Notes: generated from the sequence alone by a model not told the origin. A stretch of DNA of 64,000 nucleotides from Salinispora oceanensis (GCF_000383575.1 NZ_KB911579.1:2078523-2142522); one strand, 5' to 3'. Shown: positions 48,935 to 58,078, numbered from the stretch's first letter. Program-made: numbers and translations.

Positions 48935-49303
48935 GTGCTCAACCACCTTGGCATTCAGGTGCGTGATTTCGATGCCAGTCTCGCCTTCTACGATGCTGTC
49001 CTGGCCCCACTTGCGGGGCGTCGCCTGATGGAGTTTCCGGAGGCGGTGGGCTATGGCAGCAGCATTCCTGACTTCTGGCTCAGCCCGTTGGGCGGTGCGG
49101 CCGGGGGCGTCGAGGCGCACATCGCCTTCACCGCGCCGGACCGGGCTGCGGTGCAGGCGTTCCATGACGCCGCGGTGGCACTCGGGGTGGAGGTGCTGCA
49201 TGCGCCCCGAGTCTGGCCGGAATATCACCCGACCTACTTCGGTGCCTTCGTCCGCGATCCGGATGGCAACAACGTTGAGGCGGTCTGTCACCAGCCGGAG
49301 TGA
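48935..49303 (+). CDS. VOC (glyoxalase-like) family protein
   Basis: 122-residue single VOC-fold domain. N-terminal LNHLGIQVRDFDASLAFYDA with a potential metal His, then AHIAFTAPDRAAVQAFHDAA and the C-terminal FVRDPDGNNVEAVCH with the acidic ligand. Closest in form to the stand-alone glyoxalase/bleomycin-resistance-like proteins; substrate unknown. GTG 48935 has GAGGGGG five bp upstream. Confidence 0.85.
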   Translation: MLNHLGIQVRDFDASLAFYDAVLAPLAGRRLMEFPEAVGYGSSIPDFWLSPLGGAAGGVEAHIAFTAPDRAAVQAFHDAAVALGVEVLHAPRVWPEYHPTYFGAFVRDPDGNNVEAVCHQPE

Positions 49304-49445
49304 TCGCTGCCGCAGCGCCGGCTGGGGATAGGTGACGCGTGGTCCGGTCCATGACGTCGGCGGGCCCGTTCACCGGGCCTTGCTTCCGGCTGGTACGGTC
49401 CTCGGGTAGGTCCGACGGCACTGTCGAGCGTGAGGGGTTGCCCTA

Positions 49446-49574
49446 ATGTTCAAGAAGCTGCTGATCCTCGTCGGTATCGTCGGTGTGGCGGCAGTCGTGG
49501 CCAAGCGGGTCAAGGAGACCAACGACGAGCGCGCCCTCTGGCACGAGGCGACCAACGCGCCCGACCTGCGCTGA
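49446..49574 (+). CDS. DLW-39 family micro-protein
   Basis: 42 residues: a hydrophobic helix (FKKLLILVGIVGVAAVVAK) and a charged end containing ERALWHEATNAPDLR. This matches the DLW-39 actinobacterial family, which is usually encoded between tRNA-Ile and tRNA-Ala as it is here. GAGGGG precedes the ATG. Probably membrane-associated; function unknown. Confidence 0.85.
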   Translation: MFKKLLILVGIVGVAAVVAKRVKETNDERALWHEATNAPDLR

Positions 49575-49600
49575 CCCGCACCGGTCTGCGGACCGCTTCC

Positions 49601-49673
49601 GGGGCCCTAGCTCAACTGGCAGAGCACTGCCTTTGCAAGGCAGGGGTTAGGGGTTCAAGTCCCCTGGGCTCCA
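49601..49673 (+). tRNA. tRNA-Ala (TGC anticodon)
   Basis: 73 nt. Acceptor arms GGGGCCC/GGGCTCC with one G-T pair, D-arm AGCTCAACTGGCAGAGC, anticodon stem CTGCC...GGCAG with TGC at 49634-49636, T-arm GGTTCAAGTCC. CCA not encoded. Confidence 0.98.
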
Positions 49674-49734
49674 CTTACCAAGCCTGTGACCAGGCATGAC
49701 GTAGTTTCCAGAGTGATTGACCTACCATCGGTGC

Positions 49735-50401
49735 GTGTGGGAGCAGCGGGCTTCGCCCATCCCCGAGATCCGGACAGTCTGGCGTGCCTACGTCGAGGAG
49801 GCCGCCGGTTACATCGACGAGGCGAGCGAGCACTGGGGCCTGTCGTTCATCCGTCGCCCCGATGGGTCGCTGGCGGCCGAACTGGCGGGTCCGCGGATCA
49901 CGGGTCTGCCGATTCGCTCACATGCCGGGGAGTCCTACTGGGGCGTCGAGCTCGCCGCTGACGTGGTGATCCCAGGCGTGGACAAGGCGTTGCTGCGCGG
50001 TGCGATTGCTGAGCTGCCGGTCGCCGACGGGCAGGTAGCGCTCGGGGGGCCGCCGCTGTCGCGTTCCTAGGTGGGAGGAACTCGAGTCCTTCGTCGCGCG
50101 GCTTGTGGCCGACGGGGTGTTGGTGGCGGATGCCGACATCCGGCGGGCGCTCAACGGCGACGACCGTGGGCTGTCGCGGCGGAGCTGGCAGCGGCGGTTC
50201 CGGTCGATCACCGGCCTGCGTCGCAAGGAAATCGAGCGGCTCGACCGTGCGCGTCGTGCCTACCAGCTGCTCAGCGCGGGAGTGCCGCCGTCCGAGGTCG
50301 CTCTCGCCCTGGAGTATGCCGATCAGGCGCATCTAACCCGAGAGCTGCGGCGCATCCGGGGTGAGACGCCGGCTCGCATCCGCGCGGCGGCGACCGCCTG
50401 A
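49735..50401 (+). pseudogene. AraC family regulator split by frameshift
   Basis: The first frame (49735-50070, start GTG 49735) gives the regulator N-terminal domain (PIPEIRTVWRAYVEEAAGYI ... ELPVADGQVALGG) and stops. A different frame downstream continues in register (PRWEELESFVARLVADGVLV) into a complete AraC HTH: SRRSWQRRFRSITGLRRKEI, then YADQAHLTRELRRIRGETPA. A G-run of six at 50043-50048 is the likely slip point, and a second base change near 50068 may be needed. It is either a broken gene, a sequencing error, or two genes with a separate HTH protein from 50105. Confidence 0.7.
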
Positions 50402-50488
50402 CGTTGGCGTTTTTGTTCAAGACCTCCGGACGGTCGGCCAGCGAGGGTGGGGACACTGATCAGCCGACCCTGCGCAGGAGGACGACAC

Positions 50489-51016
50489 ATGAACGCCATC
50501 GTCACCCCGACCGGGTTCTCCACACTGAATCCGTTCTTCGTCGTCCATGATGCTGACGGGCTGATGACCTTCCTGCGGGAGGTGTTCCGGGGCGCAGAGC
50601 ACCTCGAGGCCCGTACTGTAGACATCGACGGTCTGCTGTTGCATGCCGAGCTCGAGATCGGCGGTACGACCTTGATGTTCGGCGAGCGAAAGCCGGGCTG
50701 GCCGTTCCTGCCGCAACTGACTCAGATCTACGTCGATAGCGTGGACAGCGTGCTCGCGCGGGCCGTGCAACGTGGCGCGCGAATCGTCACTCGGCCGACC
50801 GACTTTTTCGGCACGGTCTTTTCTCGGATGCGTGACCCGTGGGGCAACATGTGGTGGGTGTACCAGCACGCCGAGGCCCCGGAGCTGGACTGGGACGGCG
50901 GTGGGGGCAGCGACGCGGGCGCTACCGAATGGTCCGACCCCGACCTCGCCTACATCCACCGAACCCTCGTGGAGGCGATGCCGCGGCTGGACATCGAGCC
51001 CAGCGGCGAGCGTTAA
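50489..51016 (+). CDS. VOC family protein (PhnB-like)
   Basis: 175 residues; beta-alpha-beta VOC fold with block LNPFFVVHDADGLMTFLREV and C-terminal DFFGTVFSRMRDPWGNMWWV typical of PhnB/3-demethylubiquinone-like glyoxalases. The last 35 residues are an extra charged helix. ATG 50489 has GGAGGAC upstream. Lies just after the AraC remnant, possibly once its target. Substrate unknown. Confidence 0.87.
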   Translation: MNAIVTPTGFSTLNPFFVVHDADGLMTFLREVFRGAEHLEARTVDIDGLLLHAELEIGGTTLMFGERKPGWPFLPQLTQIYVDSVDSVLARAVQRGARIVTRPTDFFGTVFSRMRDPWGNMWWVYQHAEAPELDWDGGGGSDAGATEWSDPDLAYIHRTLVEAMPRLDIEPSGER

Positions 51017-51075
51017 TTCATATAGCGGGCCGACAATGACGGTACTGAGGTGATCGCGGACCGGGAGGGCGCGCC

Positions 51076-51528
51076 GTGCTGAGCTGTCTACACACCCGAG
51101 TCTCTGCCTACTCGCTCGTCGGGCTCGTCCTGCCGGTGGCCTTCCTGTCCGGCTGTGGGGAGGACAGCCCAGGGCGGACCGTGGAGGCGAACGGCGTCAT
51201 CACGTTCGTGGCGCCGGAGGCCGATGGAGGCCGACACGCCCAGATCATCGGTGAACTTGTGGTGGGCAAGGGCCAGTGCCTGGCCGTGCAGACCGCGGAG
51301 AATCAGACACTGGTCGTCGTCTGGCCGGCGGGAAGCGAACTGAAGACCGGCGACGGCACCACCGCGGTCGAGGTGCCCGGCGCGGGCACTGTCCAGGTCG
51401 GTTCCACCTTCACGGCAGGTGGCGGCTACGTCACCCCACCGCTCGGTGACGACATGCCCAGCATCCCCGAGACCTGCGCCAGCGGTACGGAGCAGGTCGC
51501 GGTCATCGACAACCTTGACCGTAGGTAG
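51076..51528 (+). CDS. Predicted lipoprotein of unknown function
   Basis: 150 residues with a signal sequence ending in the lipobox LSGC (VLPVAFLSGCGEDS), giving Cys near 27. The rest is a small beta-rich domain with two further cysteines. GTG 51076 is preceded by GGGAGGG. Expected on the outer face of the membrane. No family recognised. Confidence 0.75.
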   Translation: MLSCLHTRVSAYSLVGLVLPVAFLSGCGEDSPGRTVEANGVITFVAPEADGGRHAQIIGELVVGKGQCLAVQTAENQTLVVVWPAGSELKTGDGTTAVEVPGAGTVQVGSTFTAGGGYVTPPLGDDMPSIPETCASGTEQVAVIDNLDRR

Positions 51529-51582
51529 CGCCCGACTCCGGGATGACGCAAGATCTTTTTCTGTCGATGTAGCCTGGCGCTG

Positions 51583-52635
51583 GTGAGCGATGCCGAAGAT
51601 GGCGGGAGCAGTTCGAGTCGGGCAGGCGAGGCTGCTACGACGCAGTTGGTGGCGGCGCGGGCCGGTGACGGCGATGCCTTCGGACGGTTGGTGGAGCCGT
51701 TACGGGATGGGCTACGCGTCCACTGCTACCGGATGCTGGGGTCGGTCCACGACGCGGAGGACGCGGTCCAGGAGACCCTGGATCGGGCGTGGCGCAGCCT
51801 GAAACGCTTCGACGATCACGGGTCAATTCGGCCGTGGCTGTACAAGATTGCGACGAACCGGTCGCTGACGATTATTGAGCGTCGGGGTCGGCGCGAGTTG
51901 CCCACGGATCTCAGTCCGGGGGGTGTGCCGCTGACCGAGGCGGCGTGGCTGGAGCCGTACCCCGATCGGCTCATGGACTGGACGGCGCGGTTGAGTCCCG
52001 AAGCCCGCATCGTGGCGCGGGAGAGCGTGGAGTTGGCGTTTATCGCCGCCCTGCAGCATCTTTCGGCGTCACAGCGAGCGGTTCTGTTGCTGCGCGACGT
52101 GCTCGGCTACACCGCCGGTGAGGTCGCTGAGGTGTTGGACACCACGGTTGTCGCGGTCAACAGCGCTCTGCAGCGGGCCCGCAAGGTCGTCGTGAAACTT
52201 CGCCCCGAAGCCAGCCAACAGCAGACCCTGCAGACGCTCGGCGACGCGGAACAACGAAAGGTGGCCCGGCGGTACACGACCGCCTGGGAGGCTGGCGATG
52301 TTGACGCCATCGTGGCGATGCTGACCGAGGACGCACGATACTCGATGCCGCCGCTGACCAGGTGGTACGCGGGTCCGGCAGACGTTCGCGGGTTCCTGGT
52401 TGAGGCGGTGCTGCGACATCGCTGGCGGTTCGTGCCGGCGTGGGCGAACGGGCAGCTCGCGTTCGGCACCTACCTGTGGAGTGACGAGCGGGGCGCGTAC
52501 GTCCCGGCGGGTCTGGATGTGCTGACGCTGCGCGGGCGGCGGGTGGCCGAGGTGGTTTCGTTCCTGGACGCCGACTTCCCGGCCTTCGGGCTGCCGGCCC
52601 AGCTGTGGGAAGAGAATTTTGCCGGCGCGCGATGA
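51583..52635 (+). CDS. ECF sigma factor with C-terminal SnoaL-like domain
   Basis: 350 residues. Region 2 (about 22-95: [20 protein letters not shown]), region 4 (about 145-205: [39 protein letters not shown]), then a SnoaL-like alpha+beta barrel (about 220-345: [37 protein letters not shown]). This organisation corresponds to the SigG/SigJ-type ECF groups, where the fused SnoaL domain replaces an anti-sigma factor and may sense a small molecule. No membrane anti-sigma gene is nearby. GTG 51583 is the first plausible start. Confidence 0.92.
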   Translation: MSDAEDGGSSSSRAGEAATTQLVAARAGDGDAFGRLVEPLRDGLRVHCYRMLGSVHDAEDAVQETLDRAWRSLKRFDDHGSIRPWLYKIATNRSLTIIERRGRRELPTDLSPGGVPLTEAAWLEPYPDRLMDWTARLSPEARIVARESVELAFIAALQHLSASQRAVLLLRDVLGYTAGEVAEVLDTTVVAVNSALQRARKVVVKLRPEASQQQTLQTLGDAEQRKVARRYTTAWEAGDVDAIVAMLTEDARYSMPPLTRWYAGPADVRGFLVEAVLRHRWRFVPAWANGQLAFGTYLWSDERGAYVPAGLDVLTLRGRRVAEVVSFLDADFPAFGLPAQLWEENFAGAR

Positions 52636-52699
52636 TTTTGCGGACTGGCCGGGGTTGTAGTTCTGACGGACGCATCAACCCGGAAGGACCAAGCCGACC

Positions 52700-53581
52700 A
52701 TGGCTACCAACGAGGAGCAAATCCGCACGCTCATCGAGCGCTGGGCCGAAGCGGTCCACCACGGTGATCTCACCGGGGTCCTCGCCGACCACACGAAGGA
52801 CATCGTGATGTTCGACGTGCCGCCGCCGCAGCAGGGGGTGCGGGGTCTCGATTCCTACCGCGAGACCTGGCCACCATTCTTCCAATGGCAGGCCCAGGGG
52901 GCTTCGTTCGACATCGAGTCGCTGGAGGTCACCGCGGGTGAGGACGTCGCCTTCGCGTACGCCCTGCTGCGCTGCGGCACCGAGCGCGACTTCACCGACA
53001 ATCCCGACAACCGGCTGCGGCTGACGTTCGGTCTGCGCAAGCAGGCCGGCCGGTGGGTCATCGCCCATGAGCATCACTCATTTCCGCTCACCGACGGGTC
53101 CACCGCGGCCGACCCCGCTCCGGACCAGGACCACGCTGCCGCCGAGCAGGACGACGCTGCCGCCGAGCGGGACCTACGCCAGCTGCACCAACGCTGGTTC
53201 GCCAGCACAGCGGCCAAAGACCTCGACGGCCTGATGGCCCCCATCGCCGACGATGTTGTCTCCTACGAGCATGACCAGGTGCTGCAGTGCATCGGGGTTG
53301 ACGCTGTCCGCGAGGTCTGCAAGGCCGGGCTCGACGCGGCCGGCGACAGCAGCGTCACCTGGCAGGTTCCCGACCTGAAAATCCTGGTCAACGGTGATCT
53401 CGCCGTCGCCTGGGGGCTCAACCACGTTGAGGTCTCCGCCGGCAGCCAGTCGGTGGACACCTGGTCCCGCGGGACCCGTGTCTTTCAGCGCAGAGATGGC
53501 GCCTGGTCGATGACCCACCAGCACCTCTCCTACCCCTTCGACCCAGCCACCGGCTACGCCATGACCGACCTACGCCCGTAG
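52700..53581 (+). CDS. Protein with two SnoaL-like (DUF4440-type) domains
   Basis: 293 residues built from two NTF2/SnoaL-fold units: 1-130 (EEQIRTLIERWAEAVHHGDL ... GRWVIAHEHHSFPL) and 160-293 (RQLHQRWFASTAAKDLDGLM ... GAWSMTHQHLSYPF). They are joined by an acidic Ala/Asp linker with a duplicated AAAEQDDAA-like motif. Both carry the HxHxS end of the family. ATG 52700, 64 bp after the ECF sigma gene, is probably its target or co-sensor. Enzymatic role unknown. Confidence 0.88.
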   Translation: MATNEEQIRTLIERWAEAVHHGDLTGVLADHTKDIVMFDVPPPQQGVRGLDSYRETWPPFFQWQAQGASFDIESLEVTAGEDVAFAYALLRCGTERDFTDNPDNRLRLTFGLRKQAGRWVIAHEHHSFPLTDGSTAADPAPDQDHAAAEQDDAAAERDLRQLHQRWFASTAAKDLDGLMAPIADDVVSYEHDQVLQCIGVDAVREVCKAGLDAAGDSSVTWQVPDLKILVNGDLAVAWGLNHVEVSAGSQSVDTWSRGTRVFQRRDGAWSMTHQHLSYPFDPATGYAMTDLRP

Positions 53582-53627
53582 CGTGAACGGCGGGTCCAGC
53601 ACGGCGGGCCCGAGCTCGGCGGGCCAA

Positions 53628-53669
53628 CACTATAGCGACCGGTCGTTATTCTGACCGGTCGCTATAGTG
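53628..53669. promoter_or_regulatory. 17-bp inverted-repeat operator of the toxin-antitoxin pair
   Basis: Perfect 17-bp arms (53628-53644 with 53653-53669) and an 8-bp spacer directly before the antitoxin ATG. The right arm includes TATAGT (53663-53668), a -10 element, so repressor binding would block transcription. Confidence 0.85.
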
Positions 53670-53675
53670 GCTGTT

Positions 53676-53960
53676 ATGGAGACCGTACCGATCACCGAAG
53701 CTAAGGCTCGGATCGCCGAACTTGCCGACCGGGTCGCCCGAGAGCACGATCACTTCACCATCACCCGCAACGGCCGCGCCGATGTCATGCTGATCTCGGT
53801 AGCCGAGTACGAGTCGATGCGGGAAACGCTGGATCTGCTCTCCGACGATGAAGCCCTCGCCGACCTGCGTCAGTCGCGGGAGGATTTCGAAGCCGGCGAC
53901 ACGTTCTCGATGGATGAGGCCCGCGTCGAGCTGGAGCGACGTCGGAGCAGGGCCGCCTGA
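53676..53960 (+). CDS. Antitoxin, Phd/YefM family
   Basis: 94 residues. N-terminal DNA-binding/dimerisation domain (METVPITEAKARIAELADRV, then HFTITRNGRADVMLISVAEYE) and an acidic C-terminal helix that would wrap the toxin. The ATG is 7 bp after TATAGT, so the mRNA may be leaderless. Its TGA overlaps the toxin ATG by one base. Confidence 0.93.
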   Translation: METVPITEAKARIAELADRVAREHDHFTITRNGRADVMLISVAEYESMRETLDLLSDDEALADLRQSREDFEAGDTFSMDEARVELERRRSRAA

Positions 53961-53982
53961 TGCCTCCACGAGGCATCAGGCG
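53954..53982 (+). other. 13-bp hairpin over the antitoxin stop / toxin start
   Basis: Perfect arms 53954-53966 and 53970-53982 with a 3-nt loop (CAC). They enclose the TGA of the antitoxin and the ATG at 53960 of the toxin. Not a terminator by position; probably affects toxin translation. Confidence 0.8.
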
Positions 53983-54277
53983 GGTGGACGACGGCACCGA
54001 AGAACCGTCCAGCTCCTACACGGTGATGCTCTCCCGACAGGCGCGGCGCAACCTGCACGAGGACCTGCCGTTGGAGGTGGCGATCGCGGCGACGGAGACC
54101 ATCCAGCATGCGATCGCGATCAGTCCCTACCGTGTTGGCAAGCCACTGGACGAACCTTTCGACGGATTCCACTCCGCCCGCCGCGGCACATACCGAATCA
54201 TCTACCGGATCAACGAGGCCAAGCGGGTCGTGGAGATTCATTCGATCCGCCACCGGCGTGACGCCTACCGCTCGTAG
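53960..54277 (+). CDS. Toxin, RelE/ParE family
   Basis: 105 residues from the overlapping ATG. The RelE-fold starts near residue 20 (SYTVMLSRQARRNLHEDLPL) and ends with RIIYRINEAKRVVEIHSIRH plus RRDAYRS, where the basic and His residues expected for ribosome-dependent mRNA cleavage are present. The first 19 residues are not conserved and overlap the hairpin; an internal start near 54023 would give a regular RelE. Forms a type II system with the preceding Phd antitoxin. Confidence 0.9.
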   Translation: MPPRGIRRVDDGTEEPSSSYTVMLSRQARRNLHEDLPLEVAIAATETIQHAIAISPYRVGKPLDEPFDGFHSARRGTYRIIYRINEAKRVVEIHSIRHRRDAYRS

Positions 54278-54404
54278 GGCACGTATCGATATCGCTGTAC
54301 CTGGGCTCGCCCCACCCCCTGTCTCAGCAGGTCAACAGCTGCCCTGATGTGCATGCGCTGCTGCGCAGCATCGCCGCCGGGCACAGGTCTCAGCCCGGGC
54401 CCCG

Positions 54405-57017
54405 TCAGCCGAGTGTGATCTCCGGCGTCAACGGCGTGTCCGCCTCGGCGGTGTCGACCGCCCGTACCACCCCCGCTGCCCGAACATCTCGGCTGACCTG
54501 AGCGAAGGCAGCGAGGTCGGTTGCGCGCCCGCGGAGGGTGAGCTGGGCTACCGGCGCCCGCATCGACTGCTTCGCCTCGGACTTCGCCCGGCGGACGGCG
54601 GCGAGCACATCGGCGGCGAGCCCGAGCAATTCCGCCCCGGCTCCGATGGGGTCATGAGATTCCGCGGCCCCACGGGCGTCGGTGGAGTCGTCGGGGCTGA
54701 CGAGCTCCTGCCGAGTCGGCCACGCCGCCCGGTGCACCGAACCCTCCTGCCACCACGACCAGGCTTCCTCGGTGACGAACGGCAGCATCGGCGCGAAGAG
54801 CCGCAGCAGCGTGTGCAGCGCCAGCGCGAGCGCGGCGTGGGCTGAACGGACGGCGGGATCGTCCGGTTCCCCGTACGCGCGCTCCTTGACTAACTCCAGG
54901 TAGTCGTCGCAGAAGGACCAGAAGAACTGCTCCGTGCACTCGAGCGACCGGGTGTAGTCGTACTGGGTGAACCCGGCCGTAGCGGAGTCGACGACGGAGG
55001 CAAGGCGGGCCAGCATCGCACGGTCGAGCGGTTCGGTCACCTGCGCCAGGTGGGGTGCCAACAGCGTCGGGGACTCGAACCGCAGCACGAACTTGGTGGC
55101 ATTAAGGATCTTGATGGCGAGTCGGCGGCCGATCTTCATCTGCCCGGTGTCGAAGGCCGTGTCGGTGCCCGGCCGGCCGCTGACCGCCCAATACCGGACG
55201 GCGTCGGAGCCGTACTCCTCCAAGAGGGCCATCGGCGTGACCGTGTTCCCCTTGGACTTCGACATCTTCTTGCGGTCCGGGTCCAGGATCCAGCCCGACA
55301 GCAGCGCGGTCTTCCAGGGCAGGCGGTGGAACTCCTGGTGCGACCGGAGCACGGTGGCGAACAACCAGGTCCGGATGATCTCGTGCGCCTGCGGGCGGAG
55401 GTCCATCGGGAAAACCCGGGCGAAGAGGTCGTCGTCAACCGTCCACCCGCCGGCGATCTCCGGGGTGAGCGAGGAGGTGGCCCAGGTGTCCATTACATCC
55501 GGGTCCGCCGTGAAGCCGCCCGGTTGGTTGCGCTGGCTCTCCTGATAGCCGGTCGGGGCGTCGCTGCTGGGATCAACCGGTAGCGCCTCACCGTCCGGCA
55601 GGATGGGGTGCTCGTAGTCGGGCTCGCCCGAGTCGTCGAGCGGGTACCAGACGGGGATGGGCACCCCGAAGAAACGCTGTCGACTGATGATCCAGTCTCC
55701 GGAGAGACCCTCAACCCAGTTCTCGTACCGGCTGCGCATGAACTCGGGGGACCAGGTCAGCTCGCGCCCCCGCCGGACCAGCGCGGCTCGCAGTTCGGTG
55801 TCCCGACCCCCGTTGCGGACGTACCACTGTCGGGTGGTGACGATCTCGAGTGGCTTGTCACCCTTCTCGTAGAACTTGACCGCCTGGGTGGTGGGGCGGG
55901 GCTCGGTCTCGAGATTCCCGGCGGTGCGCAGCAGCTCCACGATCTTCGCCTTGGCGGAGAACGATGTCAGGCCGGCGAGCATTCGGTACGCCGACACCGC
56001 GTCGGCGTTGACGACCCCGGGTGGTGGCTCGGGGAGCAGGCGGCCGTCGCGACCCATCACCGGGCGGGTCGGTAGGTCCAGCTCCCGCCACCACAGCACG
56101 TCCGTCAGGTCGCCGAAGGTGCAGATCATCGCGATTCCGGAACCCTTGTCCGGCTGAGCCAGCGGGTGTGCCCTGATCGGCACCGGGACACCGAAGAGCG
56201 GCGTGACGGCGGTGCTACCGAAGAGATGTTGGTACCGCTCGTCATCCGGATGGGCGACGAGCGCGACGCAGGCCGGCAGTAGCTCGGGCCGGGTGGTCTC
56301 GACGTAGATCTTGTCTCCGGTCGCCGAGTGGAAGGCGAGCCGGTAGTAGTTGCCCTGGCGCTCGCGATCCTCCAACTCGGCCTGTGCGACGGCCGTGCGG
56401 AAGGTGACGTCCCAGAGGGTCGGGGCGTCCGCCAGGTACGCCTCACCCCGGTCCAGGTTGCGGAGGAAGGCCCGCTGGGAGATCGCCCGACTCCGGTCAT
56501 CGATCGTCGCGTACGTCAGGGACCAGTCGACGGAGAGGCCCAGGTGCCGCCAGAGGGCCTCGAACGCCTGCTCGTCAAGCTCGGTGAGGTTCCGGCACAG
56601 CTCGACGAAGTTACGCCGGGAGATCGGTTGCGGCCGGCTCGGAGGCTCGGCCGGTGGCGTAAAACCCGGGTCGTACGGCAGGGAGGGGTCGCACCGCACC
56701 CCGTAGTAGTTCTGTACCCGCCGCTCGGTGGGCAGACCGTTGTCGTCCCACCCCATCGGGTAGAAGACTGTCCGGCCCCGCATCCGCTGGAACCTCGCGA
56801 TGGCGTCGGCGTGGGTGTAGGAGAAGACGTGACCGACGTGCAGTGCCCCGCTGACCGTCGGTGGCGGGGTGTCAATCGAGTAGACGTCGTCCCGGGTTAC
56901 CGAGCGGTCGAAGCGATAGGTGCCGTTCTGCTCCCATACCCGTGACCAGACCTTCTCGATGCCCTCAAGGGACGCCTTGGCCGGCACGGCTAAACGCTTC
57001 GTGGTGTTCTCGGTCAC
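54405..57017 (-). CDS. valS: Valyl-tRNA synthetase
   Basis: 870-residue class I synthetase charging tRNA-Val. HIGH motif as SGALHVGHVFSYTHADA near 59, KMSKS as KMSKSKGNTVTP near 586, CP1 editing domain between, and the anticodon-binding helical domain after about 650. The ending lacks a long coiled coil. ATG 57017 is supported by the normal N-terminus. No T-box-like leader found in the 89 bp before it. Confidence 0.96.
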   Translation of the reverse strand: MTENTTKRLAVPAKASLEGIEKVWSRVWEQNGTYRFDRSVTRDDVYSIDTPPPTVSGALHVGHVFSYTHADAIARFQRMRGRTVFYPMGWDDNGLPTERRVQNYYGVRCDPSLPYDPGFTPPAEPPSRPQPISRRNFVELCRNLTELDEQAFEALWRHLGLSVDWSLTYATIDDRSRAISQRAFLRNLDRGEAYLADAPTLWDVTFRTAVAQAELEDRERQGNYYRLAFHSATGDKIYVETTRPELLPACVALVAHPDDERYQHLFGSTAVTPLFGVPVPIRAHPLAQPDKGSGIAMICTFGDLTDVLWWRELDLPTRPVMGRDGRLLPEPPPGVVNADAVSAYRMLAGLTSFSAKAKIVELLRTAGNLETEPRPTTQAVKFYEKGDKPLEIVTTRQWYVRNGGRDTELRAALVRRGRELTWSPEFMRSRYENWVEGLSGDWIISRQRFFGVPIPVWYPLDDSGEPDYEHPILPDGEALPVDPSSDAPTGYQESQRNQPGGFTADPDVMDTWATSSLTPEIAGGWTVDDDLFARVFPMDLRPQAHEIIRTWLFATVLRSHQEFHRLPWKTALLSGWILDPDRKKMSKSKGNTVTPMALLEEYGSDAVRYWAVSGRPGTDTAFDTGQMKIGRRLAIKILNATKFVLRFESPTLLAPHLAQVTEPLDRAMLARLASVVDSATAGFTQYDYTRSLECTEQFFWSFCDDYLELVKERAYGEPDDPAVRSAHAALALALHTLLRLFAPMLPFVTEEAWSWWQEGSVHRAAWPTRQELVSPDDSTDARGAAESHDPIGAGAELLGLAADVLAAVRRAKSEAKQSMRAPVAQLTLRGRATDLAAFAQVSRDVRAAGVVRAVDTAEADTPLTPEITLG

Positions 57018-57106
57018 GGTCGGACTATATGCCGCTGGTCCAATGATTTCCGCCCGCTGATCGGGTCGGCGACGGGGGAGCGGGCCCGGCAGGTTAGCGT
57101 CGAGGC

Positions 57107-58078
57107 GTGAGCACGCCGCGAGTATTGCCCGCTGACAGCGGTGTCATCGAGGCCGCTTCCGTCCTACGGGCCGGTGGTCTGGTGGCCCTGCCCACCGAGA
57201 CGGTGTACGGCCTGGGCGCGAACGCGCTGGACGCCCCGGCGGTAGCTCGGATTTTCGCGGCCAAGGCGCGGCCGAGCTTCGATCCGCTGATCAGTCACCT
57301 GGCTGAGGCGGCGGAGCTGGAAAAGCTGGTGGGTACGGTGCCGGCGGCGGTGGCGGTGCTGGCCGAGCGTTTCTGGCCCGGGCCGCTGACGCTGATCGTG
57401 GACCGGCCGGCGGTGATCCCGCCGATCGTCACCTCCGGGCTGGAGACGATGGCGGTACGGGTGCCGGACCACGCCGCGACGCGCGAGTTGATCGCGGCGG
57501 CCGGGGTGCCGGTGGCGGCACCGAGCGCGAACCGGTTCGGTCAGCTCAGCCCGACGCGGGCCGAGCACGTGGTGGCGGGGCTGGGGGCGGCGGTTGACGT
57601 GGTGCTCGACGGTGGGCCGACCCGGTGTGGGATCGAGTCGACGATCGTGGACGCGCGAGGCGACCGTCCGGTGGTGCTGCGGTTGGGCGCGCTGCCGGTG
57701 GAGTCGCTTCAGGAAGCGGTCGGTCCGGTGCTGGTACGGCCGGGCAGTTCGGGGCAGCCGGTTGCACCGGGGACGCTGGCGGCGCACTACGCCCCGCGTA
57801 CGCGGCTGCGGTTGGTCACCGATGTCGAGCCGGCGGATGGCGGTGTTGCCCGGCGGGGGTTCCTGGGCTTCCGCGGCGTTCCGGTGGGGGACTGGGCGGC
57901 GGCGGAGGTGCTGTCCAGCAGGGGCGACCTGACCGAGGCGGCGGCCCGGTTGTTCGACGCGCTACATCGACTGGATGCTGCCGGCGTGGACGAGATCCTG
58001 GTGGAACCGGTGCCCGAGGTGGGGGTGGGCCGGGCGATCAACGACCGGCTGCGCCGCGCCGCCGCAACCTGGACGTAG
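57107..58078 (+). CDS. L-threonylcarbamoyladenylate synthase (Sua5/YwlC type)
   Basis: 323 residues. N-terminal YrdC domain (10-190: GGLVALPTETVYGLGANALD, KARPSFDPLISHL, PAAVAVLAERFWPGPLTLIV, VPVAAPSANRFGQLSPTRAE) that makes threonylcarbamoyl-AMP for tRNA t6A37. Linker GTLAAHYAPRTRLRLV leads to a C-terminal Sua5 domain of Rossmann type. GTG 57107 is divergent from valS. Together with valS this is a small translation block. Confidence 0.94.
   Translation: MSTPRVLPADSGVIEAASVLRAGGLVALPTETVYGLGANALDAPAVARIFAAKARPSFDPLISHLAEAAELEKLVGTVPAAVAVLAERFWPGPLTLIVDRPAVIPPIVTSGLETMAVRVPDHAATRELIAAAGVPVAAPSANRFGQLSPTRAEHVVAGLGAAVDVVLDGGPTRCGIESTIVDARGDRPVVLRLGALPVESLQEAVGPVLVRPGSSGQPVAPGTLAAHYAPRTRLRLVTDVEPADGGVARRGFLGFRGVPVGDWAAAEVLSSRGDLTEAAARLFDALHRLDAAGVDEILVEPVPEVGVGRAINDRLRRAAATWT

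Noticed and set aside
57018..57106. T-box leader for valS
   Set aside because: Only 89 bp are available, without specifier stem or the conserved T-box sequence.
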